64,000 nt of DNA from positions 62,001 through 126,000 of the forward strand of contig NZ_JBHTHA010000052.1 of NCBI RefSeq assembly GCF_042676385.1, given 5' to 3'. This DNA comes from Paenibacillus_E sp042676385. Its GTDB lineage: Bacteria > Bacillota > Bacilli > Paenibacillales > NBRC-103111. Each line of letters opens with the position of its first letter. Position 1 is the first letter of the stretch. The notes beneath the pieces were generated by a model. That model saw only the letters and a program-made list of their open reading frames with translations, did no database searches and had not been told where the DNA came from. Positions 7,981-15,290 of this stretch are shown piece after piece. Both the position numbers and the translations under genes were made by a program.

Positions 7981-9717
7981 TTAGGAAGGTTGCTTTACTC
8001 TTCGAATGAAGAAAGAAAGCACAAGGGCAACCCCTGTAATGCCTGTCGCAATAAGAAAAGCGTCATTGATTCCGTTAATCGTGGACTCCTTCATAGCGGA
8101 TGCATAAATCAAAGTGGATATCAGCTTGTTCCCCGCCGCAACAGGAATATGAGCCATCGCGGCAAGACCTTGTCCCAGCCGAGACAGCTCTCCTACGATT
8201 ACAGGATTCGTAGAGGTAAACGTGTTGCCGAAGTTCCCCATATGGAAGTCGGCTCTGCTGCTCATCACGGTAACGAGCAGCGCGGTGCCCAAGGACCCCG
8301 CAACTTGCCGTAGGGTGTTGGACATCGCCGTGCCATGGCTATGAAGGTGCCGCGGCAGCTGATTCATGCCCTCCGTCATAATCGTCATCATCATGAACGA
8401 CATGCCGAACATGCGCAGACAATAAAGGACCAGAATGTGGCTATAGGTCGTATCCGACGTTAATCGGCTGAACTCCCAGGTCGTGGCCGTCGTGATGATC
8501 AACCCGACAACTGCAAGCCAGCGTACGCCGATCCGGTCAAAAATCATGCCGGCGATCGGCTGCATGACCCCCATGAGTATCGCCCCCGGCAACAGCAGCA
8601 AGCCTGAGGCGAGCGGTGTGAAACCGCGAATGTTTTGCAAATAAATCGGCAGTAGAATCATCGCTGCAAACATCGCCATGTTAATGATGGAGCTTACGAT
8701 CGTCGTGAGCGTGAACACATTATACGTAAACACGCGTAAATCAATCATCGGCTCTTTGACCGATAGTTCCCGCCAAACAAACAAGATCAGGCTGATAATA
8801 CCGATAGTCATGGTGCCCAGCACGCGCAAGCTTAACCAGCCGGCAGAGCCCGCTTCACTGAAGGCAAACAGCAATCCCCCGAAACCGACCGTTGAACATA
8901 GGAACCCCCAGAAGTCAAACCGAACTTTCGACATCTTCGTCACATTCCCCATCAAGAAGAAAGCAAGCAGGATATCAATGATCCCGATTGGCAAGACAAG
9001 ATAGAATAACAAGCGCCACGTGTAGGTTTGTACCAGCCAGCCGGATAGCGTCGGACCGATTGCCGGGGCGAATATCATCGCAATCCCCATCATCCCCATC
9101 GCGCTTCCTCTTTTTTCCGGCGGAAATACGGTAAGAAATACCGTCATCATAAGCGGCATGATGATGCCAGCCCCCGATGCCTGTACAACCCTGCCGGTCA
9201 TGAGAATGGCGAAGTTGGGGGCAACCGCACATATAAGCGCCCCAGCCGTAAACAAGATCATGGCCATCAGAAACATGAAGCGCGATCCATATCTTTCGAT
9301 TAGAAAGGCCGTAATCGGAATCATAACGCCATTTACCAGCATATACCCGGTCGTCAGCCATTGAACGACATTCGCGGTGACGTTAAAGTCGGTCATGATA
9401 TGCGGGATCGCCACATTGATCAGCGTTTGATTTAAAATGGAGACGAACGCACCGAGCATGAGCACGGTGAGCAGTTGCCCGACTTTGACTTCCGTGGTTC
9501 TCGAAGAAGGAGCTTCCGGTTCCGCCTTGTCCACCTGCTCATGATGGCCGTTCAGTTCCTCCGACATCTCCACGAGCGTGTGTGCCGGCTCCGGTAATGG
9601 TGAGTAACGCCCACTATGTAAGGCGTCGCGGCTTTTTTTTCTTTTCATGTACATCCAGTTCGCAGCAAGAAGAACGATCAAGCTGAATAAGACATACCCG
9701 ATCACGTACAAGTTCAT
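7981..9717 (-). CDS. DHA2 (EmrB/QacA) family multidrug MFS exporter
   Basis: A 578-residue, 14-helix drug:proton antiporter of the DHA2 family. Typical parts are FVSILNQTLINVAIPHI in helix 1, VQWLTTGYMLVNGVMIPI, and the antiporter motif C-like stretch around MTGRVVQASGAGIIMP and GPTLSGWLV. It carries an extra N-terminal transmembrane helix (about residues 4-24) and a 50-residue acidic, charged linker before the usual first helix, making it longer than EmrB (about 510). The start at 9717 follows AAGGGAGC. The membrane-fusion-type gene ends 12 bases upstream, so the two form an operon like B. subtilis yhbJ-yhcA. Substrates are unknown. Confidence 0.92.
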   Translation of the reverse strand: MNLYVIGYVLFSLIVLLAANWMYMKRKKSRDALHSGRYSPLPEPAHTLVEMSEELNGHHEQVDKAEPEAPSSRTTEVKVGQLLTVLMLGAFVSILNQTLINVAIPHIMTDFNVTANVVQWLTTGYMLVNGVMIPITAFLIERYGSRFMFLMAMILFTAGALICAVAPNFAILMTGRVVQASGAGIIMPLMMTVFLTVFPPEKRGSAMGMMGIAMIFAPAIGPTLSGWLVQTYTWRLLFYLVLPIGIIDILLAFFLMGNVTKMSKVRFDFWGFLCSTVGFGGLLFAFSEAGSAGWLSLRVLGTMTIGIISLILFVWRELSVKEPMIDLRVFTYNVFTLTTIVSSIINMAMFAAMILLPIYLQNIRGFTPLASGLLLLPGAILMGVMQPIAGMIFDRIGVRWLAVVGLIITTATTWEFSRLTSDTTYSHILVLYCLRMFGMSFMMMTIMTEGMNQLPRHLHSHGTAMSNTLRQVAGSLGTALLVTVMSSRADFHMGNFGNTFTSTNPVIVGELSRLGQGLAAMAHIPVAAGNKLISTLIYASAMKESTINGINDAFLIATGITGVALVLSFFIRRVKQPS

Positions 9718-9729
9718 ACGATCGCTCCC

Positions 9730-10371
9730 TTACTTATGGATGCGCACTGTGACGCTCATGCCTGGAATCAGCCCTAATCCGCGATTGCCTTCCAGCGAAA
9801 TCGTGATCGGAACAACTTGCGTAACTTTCGTATAATTGCCGGTCGTATTCGTCGAGGGCATGAGCGAGAACGTTCCTGCTGTCGCCAGTCCAAGTTTCTC
9901 TACTCTGCCATTTAAAGTGGTACCAGGGTAAGTATCGAGATATACATCGACGGCCTGTCCAACCTTAACGTCATTCAGATCCGTCTCTTTGATATTCGCA
10001 TTGACCCATAGCCGGTCTAAATCATAAATATAGGCTATCGGGATACCTGGCGAAGCGGTGGAATTGACAACCGCATTTTGTTGAACGATCGTCCCCCCTT
10101 TGGGGGCTGTGATATCGACCGTCCCCGTTGAAGTTAATACCGTACCAATCCGATCACCTTGCGCAACTTTTTTCCCAACGTCGCCGTTCCAATCTGTTAA
10201 TTTCCCTCCCGTCGAGGCGGTAACGGTCACTTGTTCGCCAGTAATTTGAGCATTATTCGTAGACAAATAATTAATCGACCGATCGTAAAAATAGTACCCT
10301 AAAGCAGCTCCCCCAACGAGAACAATCAGGAGAACGACGTTTAGAATAATCATCCTTGCCGTTCCTTTCAT
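9730..10371 (-). CDS. HlyD/EmrA-type membrane-fusion protein, short form
   Basis: A 213-residue membrane-anchored adaptor of the HlyD family. One TM helix lies at about residues 8-28. The barrel-sandwich halves follow directly (ITGEQVTVTASTGGKL near 44-59 and GTVDITAPKGGTIV near 82-96), then a beta-barrel with VNANIKETDLNDVKVGQ. The long coiled-coil hairpin present in Gram-negative EmrA is missing between the two half motifs, which is usual for Firmicute YhbJ-like proteins. It sits 12 bases before the DHA2 exporter gene and probably works with it. ATG 10371 follows AAAGGGCG. Confidence 0.88.
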   Translation of the reverse strand: MKGTARMIILNVVLLIVLVGGAALGYYFYDRSINYLSTNNAQITGEQVTVTASTGGKLTDWNGDVGKKVAQGDRIGTVLTSTGTVDITAPKGGTIVQQNAVVNSTASPGIPIAYIYDLDRLWVNANIKETDLNDVKVGQAVDVYLDTYPGTTLNGRVEKLGLATAGTFSLMPSTNTTGNYTKVTQVVPITISLEGNRGLGLIPGMSVTVRIHK

Positions 10372-10454
10372 GGATCCAACGCCCTTTCCGTGGTTTTCTT
10401 GCCAACAGAAATAATATCCCCCACAAAAATAAGGAATATGTGAGCGTTCGACTT

Positions 10455-11132
10455 CTACTGATCGCGGGTTAGGCGCCCATCGCCGGAAATCGGGATCTCG
10501 TCGCCAAGATAAGTCGGTTTCGGTTTGAAAACATGAACGAGCATAAAATCCTTGTTTCTGGCCGCGATTTCGCGAGCTGCGAACCTCGGCATCCCCCTGT
10601 AGGTTTGCAGGTCCGCTGCTACGCCGTAAGCTTCCAGGCCCATTTGTCTAGCTATGTACACAGCTCTTTTCAAATGATACTCCTGCGTAACAATAACCAC
10701 TTTATGTACTTTGAAAATGTCACGGGCTCTGTACAAGCTCTCGTACGTGCTGAATCCGGCATGATCCAGAAAAAGATTTGCCGGCTCCACGTCATGTTTT
10801 TCCATAAACATGCGCATGGCATTGACCTCATCGTAATCCTTCTGCCCGTGGTCACCGCTGACAAGGACCTTGTCCGACGTTTGACTCCGATACAAGTCAA
10901 GTGCAACTTGAAGACGATCGTGCAGCATTGTGGATGGCGTGCCATCCGGCTGCACATAAGCGCCAAGCACAAGAATGGCATCCGCTCTGGGCGCCTGCTC
11001 AGCTGAGACCATATACTTTGCTCCGATACTTTCGACTCGCAAGTCAATGAAGCCGGCTCCAGCCGCTCCAATTACGCCGACAACAGCAAAGAGAAGGATA
11101 CCTCTACGTATTCGGTGGTTGTGGCCCCACAT
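10455..11132 (-). CDS. SanA/YdcF (DUF218) family membrane-anchored protein
   Basis: A 225-residue protein with an N-terminal membrane anchor (about 10-30) and an extracytoplasmic DUF218 domain. Signature parts are ADAILVLGAYVQPDGTPS (residues 50-67), KVLVSGDHG, YDEVNAM, FLDHAGFSTYES and KVVIVTQEYHLKRAVYIARQMGLEAYGV. SanA-type proteins affect envelope barrier function and vancomycin sensitivity in E. coli; the enzymatic activity is not known. ATG 11132 follows AGAGGTGA. It is 83 bases upstream of the exporter pair on the same strand, so co-transcription is possible but not certain. Confidence 0.88.
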   Translation of the reverse strand: MWGHNHRIRRGILLFAVVGVIGAAGAGFIDLRVESIGAKYMVSAEQAPRADAILVLGAYVQPDGTPSTMLHDRLQVALDLYRSQTSDKVLVSGDHGQKDYDEVNAMRMFMEKHDVEPANLFLDHAGFSTYESLYRARDIFKVHKVVIVTQEYHLKRAVYIARQMGLEAYGVAADLQTYRGMPRFAAREIAARNKDFMLVHVFKPKPTYLGDEIPISGDGRLTRDQ

Positions 11133-11180
11133 TCATCTCACCTCTACGTATAAGACGGCAAATCCTTCTCTGATGTTCAA

Positions 11181-11393
11181 TCAGTCGATGCGCTTTCTCG
11201 TAAGTATACACGGAACGCCTTTCCCTACGGCTCCCGGCTCCGACATCCTAGCTAAATATCGCAACCCTCTCGCGCATTGAGACTTGCATACTGCGCAAGT
11301 AGATGATTCAACAATTTTCATCGTGTAATGAATTCTGGATGAAACTATCTTTTTCTTAATTTTCTTGCCGCCGCCCTTGCCTTTAGTTGCCAT
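11181..11393 (-). CDS. Small basic hypothetical protein, 70 aa
   Basis: A 70-residue very basic protein beginning MATKGKGGGKKIKKK. A possible metal or redox knuckle, CAVCKSQC, lies at about residues 33-40, with another Cys (VPC) near 63. The ATG at 11393 is chosen because GGGAGG is 7 bases upstream; the ATG six bases earlier is too close to that site. It is not recognised. A Lys/Gly-rich N-terminus plus a Cys cluster would fit nucleic-acid binding, but that is a guess. Confidence 0.6.
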   Translation of the reverse strand: MATKGKGGGKKIKKKIVSSRIHYTMKIVESSTCAVCKSQCARGLRYLARMSEPGAVGKGVPCILTRKRID

Positions 11394-11497
11394 ACGCATA
11401 CCTCCCAACAGTTTCCTGTCAACAGTATATGAGGCATGGGCGGAACGGTTCGTGCCGGGCAAGGCCTACTTCAGCCTACTTGTCTTTATATGACAGC

Positions 11498-12373
11498 CTA
11501 AAGCACCAGTCCCTCCAGCAATATAGGCACGACTTCTTCATATAGCAAAGGAAATGTTTCAGCGGGGAGCGGATTCACCCCAAAACCGACCTCGATCGTA
11601 AAACCGGGGCGCCTGAATTGTTGGATAAACCAATCTTTGTATCCCGCGTCGCTGTCCGTAAGCTTAACTGCTCTATAGCCGCTTACCAGTGCTAGCCTAT
11701 CCGCGTATGGCTCGGATTCCGGAGGTTCATAACCGCGATAGTTCCAATAGATTTCTTGCCCTTGTGTATGCAGAGCCATGACCAGATCAAATGATAGTCT
11801 CTCTGTAAAATTCGCGATCGCAATGGCCTCCGGCTCCGTCAATGGCGCTTCACCGCCATAGTCGCGTTCACCCGGACCGAGCTGACCTCGCCTGGCGGCT
11901 TCTTCCTCCCAATGGGCGGGGAATTGATCGTTCAGGTCGACTCCGCGTATATTGGCCTTCCAATTATGGAAATCCGTCGAACCGCCGTTCCACCCCAGCA
12001 GGAGAGTGCCGTATGGGTGATCTGAGGTAACCCCTTGAAGGACAAGATCTACTCCGTCCGGATTCACCATGGGTACGAGCCATAATGTCGTTTCCGATAG
12101 GATCCGTCGAATGTTCATACCTCGCCAAGCTGTTCCTCTGGCGTAAGCGCACGAAAGATCTTCCAGAAACTGCATAAGCAGCGGCGTTGTAATCCATTCG
12201 TTCGCGTGAAAGGATGCGTTATAATGAATTCGCCTGGCTCCATGCCCGATACCAATGGCGGGAATGCTTTTGCCCATTACGCTATATCCGATCCCTTCGA
12301 TTCGGAGGAATGGATAGATTCTGCTTAATCGCGTCAGTTCATTGCATAAAGTCCAATAACCATACCCTAGCAC
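11498..12373 (-). CDS. M14 zinc carboxypeptidase (gamma-D-glutamyl-diamino acid peptidase type)
   Basis: A 291-residue M14 family metallopeptidase lacking a signal peptide. The zinc site is HANEW (first His and Glu, near residue 57) with the third ligand His in ALHTQGQE (near 202); the catalytic Glu is in FTIEVGFG near 265. VNPDGVD and the Arg in the RGVDLN segment are the usual substrate-binding parts. It resembles MpaA/YqgT and endopeptidase I, which cleave gamma-D-Glu-diaminopimelate bonds in peptidoglycan stem peptides during recycling or sporulation. LysM repeats found in some relatives are absent. The start is GTG at 12373 after GGGGTGAT. It follows glutamate racemase in the same direction. 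Confidence 0.88.
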   Translation of the reverse strand: MLGYGYWTLCNELTRLSRIYPFLRIEGIGYSVMGKSIPAIGIGHGARRIHYNASFHANEWITTPLLMQFLEDLSCAYARGTAWRGMNIRRILSETTLWLVPMVNPDGVDLVLQGVTSDHPYGTLLLGWNGGSTDFHNWKANIRGVDLNDQFPAHWEEEAARRGQLGPGERDYGGEAPLTEPEAIAIANFTERLSFDLVMALHTQGQEIYWNYRGYEPPESEPYADRLALVSGYRAVKLTDSDAGYKDWFIQQFRRPGFTIEVGFGVNPLPAETFPLLYEEVVPILLEGLVL

Positions 12374-12494
12374 ACCATCACCCCGCAGCTTGATGACTTG
12401 TCGTCAGGCTATGAATATGCCGGCATGCTTAAAATCATTCAACAGCAACTTTCCCCCGTTTTGAATAAAAATGAGTCTCGTATCATTTCTGACA

Positions 12495-12521
12495 GCAAAA
12501 AGACCGAGTAAGCTCGGTCTG
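12495..12521 (-). terminator. Rho-independent terminator
   Basis: Perfect 8-bp stem AGACCGAG/CTCGGTCT with TAAG loop and a T run on the minus strand, after the racemase gene. Confidence 0.85.
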
Positions 12522-12534
12522 CAGAGTCGTGCTA

Positions 12535-13350
12535 TTACATGAAGTTGGTCACTTGCCAGACCACAGGCGTGATGGAGATTTGTTCTTTCAGCCATGATTG
12601 GGCAATTTGTCTGAACAATTCCGGTTCTCCGCTGCAAAAAAATTGATGAATGGGCATCAAGCCTGAAGATGCCAGCATGCCGTGATGATATAGAATGGTG
12701 CTAATCTCCCGAGCTGTTTCATCGGCTGATGAGATTAAGCTCACACCCGGCCCCATGACCCGCGAGATCGAATGCATCAGGAATGGGTAATGCGTACAGC
12801 CCAAGATCAAGCAATCGATGGGTTTGCCGACAAGGGAGCGCAGCGATTGTTCCACGATGACATTGGCCTCTTCTGCGTCAAAAAGTCCTTTCTCTACGAA
12901 AGGGGCCAGCATCGGACAGGCTTCACTATAAACCTGGATGCCTGGGGCGATGGTTCTAAGCGCCTGCTCATACGCCATACTGCGGATCGTCCCGTCGGTG
13001 CCGATGACCCCGACAACACCGCTTCTCGTCGTTTTGATGGCGGCTCTAGCACCCGGTGAAATGACGCCGAGCACGGGGATCGATACGCGGTTGCGAATAT
13101 CTTCTATAGCGACGGCCGTTGCGGTATTGCAGGCAATGACAATCATTTTCGGATTAAATTGAACTAAATAATCTACGATTTGGCGAGTGAAGCTGCACAC
13201 TTCCTCCGCAGGCCGGGGTCCATATGGACTTCGGGCAGTGTCCCCGAAATAAATCACTTTTTCTTGCGGAAGCTGTCTCATTACTTCTTTTACTACAGTC
13301 AATCCTCCGACACCGGAGTCAAGTACGGCTATCGCTTGCTGCACACTCAT
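12535..13350 (-). CDS. murI: Glutamate racemase
   Basis: A 271-residue glutamate racemase that makes D-glutamate for peptidoglycan in the cytosol. The catalytic cysteine pair is Cys74 in VIACNTATAV and Cys185 in LILGCTHYPF. The N-terminal VLDSGVGGLTVV and YFGDTARSPYG are diagnostic. The length matches RacE. AAAGGAAG precedes the ATG at 13350. It lies between the PdaA-like gene and the M14 peptidase gene in the same direction, making a small cell-wall group, though its own terminator separates it from the peptidase. Confidence 0.97.
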   Translation of the reverse strand: MSVQQAIAVLDSGVGGLTVVKEVMRQLPQEKVIYFGDTARSPYGPRPAEEVCSFTRQIVDYLVQFNPKMIVIACNTATAVAIEDIRNRVSIPVLGVISPGARAAIKTTRSGVVGVIGTDGTIRSMAYEQALRTIAPGIQVYSEACPMLAPFVEKGLFDAEEANVIVEQSLRSLVGKPIDCLILGCTHYPFLMHSISRVMGPGVSLISSADETAREISTILYHHGMLASSGLMPIHQFFCSGEPELFRQIAQSWLKEQISITPVVWQVTNFM

Positions 13351-13455
13351 ACGCTTCCTTTGCCGTTTGATAAAATGCTGAACCTCATAGTTAGACTATG
13401 AATGTCCAAGCTCAAAGGTACCTGGGATCACGTATCAGATTTCGGGAGATTAGCC

Positions 13456-14457
13456 TTATTTGTTAGGCTGAAGTTCATTCACAAGCGCGAATTCATAGCC
13501 TTTCTTCTTGATCTCTTTACAGATGCGGTCAAGCGCCTCCATGTTCTCTTTAGAGCCTTGATGCATTAAGATAACGTTGCCTTCATGCAGATTGTTCATA
13601 ATGTCATTGTATGGATCTTCGGCTCCGTTTTTCCTCGGTTCCCAGTCGCGCATGGCTGTTGACCAAAATACCGAAGTATAGCCCATGCTCGAAACAAGGC
13701 TTAAGTTGTGCATGTTATAGCTGCCGAACGGGAAGCGGAAATACTTTTCCACTTCTTTACCGGTCATTTGCCTGTACATGTCTTCAAAATCGGTAATTTC
13801 CTTCTTTATCTGTTCATCTGTCATCTTATTAAAGTCCTGATGCGTCATCGTATGGTTCGCAATAAAATGACCGTCGGCGAGAAGCCGCTTTAAATATTCA
13901 GGATTCTTCTTGATATTGTTGCCGGAAATGAAAAAATTCGCCTTAACGCCATTGTCTTTGAGCGATTTGAGCATTAAGTCCACCTCGATCAGCGGTCCTC
14001 CCGCGTCGATCGTAAGATAAACCTTTTTACCGCTGCCTACCCACACAGCCTTTTGATCCGCAGTGAAAGATTTGGTTTCCTTCGGGAAATCAGGTACTTG
14101 CCCTGTTTTCTTCTTCATGTAATACCAAGAAAATGGGGTACGGTCCCCTGTTCCCGGCTGCCATGCCGGTTTAGAAGATGCCGCAGACTTAGGAGGTACA
14201 GAAGCTGTAGGTACGTCAGATTCATGCGGTGTTGCGTTTGGTGTTGCGATTGGTGTTACGGTTGGTGTTGGTTTCGGTGAGGAAGTCGGTTTTGGCGTGG
14301 AGGTTATAGGGATACCGGTAGTGCGGGGCGCTTCGGTTGCGGCTGCACTCGATTCCTTTTCGGTTGGAGTCGTGATCAAGCTTTTATCTGCACATCCGCC
14401 GATCAATGTTGCGCTAAGTACGATCAGCAGAGCGGCGCTTTTGGATATAGGGGTCAT
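13456..14457 (-). CDS. PdaA-like polysaccharide deacetylase lipoprotein
   Basis: A 333-residue exported lipoprotein. The signal peptide ends in LIGGC (lipobox Cys22), followed by a Thr/Pro/Ser/Lys-rich linker (about 30-100) and a NodB domain. Motif 1 reads TIDAGGP, where the second Asp of the usual TFDDGP is Ala; B. subtilis PdaA also lacks that Asp (TFDNGY). Motif 2, HTMTHQDF, keeps the two zinc-ligand His. RFPFGSYN, SVFWSTAMRDWE and ILMHQGSKENMEAL match PdaA. PdaA deacetylates muramic acid on the way to muramic delta-lactam in spore cortex, so a cortex or wall role is likely. ACGAGGTG precedes ATG 14457. Confidence 0.88.
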   Translation of the reverse strand: MTPISKSAALLIVLSATLIGGCADKSLITTPTEKESSAAATEAPRTTGIPITSTPKPTSSPKPTPTVTPIATPNATPHESDVPTASVPPKSAASSKPAWQPGTGDRTPFSWYYMKKKTGQVPDFPKETKSFTADQKAVWVGSGKKVYLTIDAGGPLIEVDLMLKSLKDNGVKANFFISGNNIKKNPEYLKRLLADGHFIANHTMTHQDFNKMTDEQIKKEITDFEDMYRQMTGKEVEKYFRFPFGSYNMHNLSLVSSMGYTSVFWSTAMRDWEPRKNGAEDPYNDIMNNLHEGNVILMHQGSKENMEALDRICKEIKKKGYEFALVNELQPNK

Positions 14458-14533
14458 GCTGGCACCTCGTTCCTTCTATGAGTACTCCGGTACTCATTTC
14501 GACAGTGCCAGACAAATTACCTGCCTATTTTTC

Positions 14534-14953
14534 TCATTTAGTAGCTCGATACGTCAAAAATTGAAGAAGCGTGATGAGGATAAATGCCGCTCCGGCGAGC
14601 ATCGGAATGGTAATAAAACCAAACCAGTTCAAGTAATCCACATCGCAAGGAACGGGGCCGCAAGCGGTTGCGTCTTCATGGAAGACGCCGGACTGCAGCA
14701 GCACATGATAGACGGAAATACAAGCTCCCCATATCGTCAAAGGAAGCACATAAATCGTGAGTTTATAATCTCTGCGGACGGATGCTATGCCTAATAAAAT
14801 GACTAACGGATACATCAATATACGTTGATACCAACATAATTTACAAGGTAAAAAATGCATAATCTCTGAGAAATAAAGACTTCCTAACGTCGCAATCAAC
14901 GCAATGAACCATGAAATGTGCATACCATTATCTTTCAACCATTTGTTAGACAT
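14534..14953 (-). CDS. bdbC: DsbB-like disulfide oxidase (BdbC type)
   Basis: A 139-residue, four-helix membrane oxidoreductase that passes electrons from a thiol-disulfide oxidase to quinone. It has both cysteine pairs: CKLC at residues 37-40 just after helix 1 and CGPVPC at 98-103 in the second outer loop. WYQR after CKLC matches the family. ATG 14953 follows GGGAGG. The partner BdbD is not beside it in this window. The upstream side holds the structured tandem repeat at 15016-15273. Confidence 0.93.
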   Translation of the reverse strand: MSNKWLKDNGMHISWFIALIATLGSLYFSEIMHFLPCKLCWYQRILMYPLVILLGIASVRRDYKLTIYVLPLTIWGACISVYHVLLQSGVFHEDATACGPVPCDVDYLNWFGFITIPMLAGAAFILITLLQFLTYRATK

Positions 14954-15015
14954 TAGTTGCTGTCCTCCCTTTCCCCATATTATAGAAAAATATAAAAAAG
15001 AAGTCTAACAAAAAA

Positions 15016-15273
15016 ACGATGGTTTCCATCGTTGCAGGGGTAGGATCATCAGCGTAGCGTAGCCGCAACGATGTTTTACATCGCTGTGCGGGGGAGTTCC
15101 CGCGCGACAGCGTATTAAGGCGATCTGCAACGATGGTTTCCATCGTTGCAGGAGTAGGATCAACATCGTAGCGTTGCCGCAACGATGTTTTACATCGCTG
15201 TGCGGGGGAGTTCCCGCGCGACAGCGAAAGATCAAAAGACTCTACCCAGTCATCTATGATGACTTTCGGGACA
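15016..15273. repeat. Tandem 114-bp palindromic repeat (2 units) with 3' hairpin
   Basis: Two tandem units with a 114-base period (unit starts at 15016 and 15130). Each contains the palindrome ACGATGG-TTT-CCATCGT, a second related palindrome CGATG-TTTTA-CATCG and GCGGG-GGAGTT-CCCGC. The array ends with GAAAGATCAAAAGACT and the hairpin AGTCATC-TAT-GATGACT. A third, nearly identical copy with the same end is at 34410-34590. It lies between a chemoreceptor and bdbC, both on the minus strand. It does not code for a convincing protein. Confidence 0.85.
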
Positions 15274-15290
15274 ACCTCTTCATCATTTTC

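Noticed and set aside
13456..14457. Loss of a catalytic Asp in the polysaccharide deacetylase as an inactivating change
   Set aside because: PdaA enzymes naturally lack the second Asp of motif 1, and the rest of the protein matches PdaA.
14946..15235. Open frames across the tandem repeat
   Set aside because: Two overlapping frames arise because the 114-base unit is a multiple of three; translations are only repeat copies.
15016..15273. CRISPR-like repeat array
   Set aside because: Only two long units of 114 bases, with internal palindromes and no unique spacers or cas genes.
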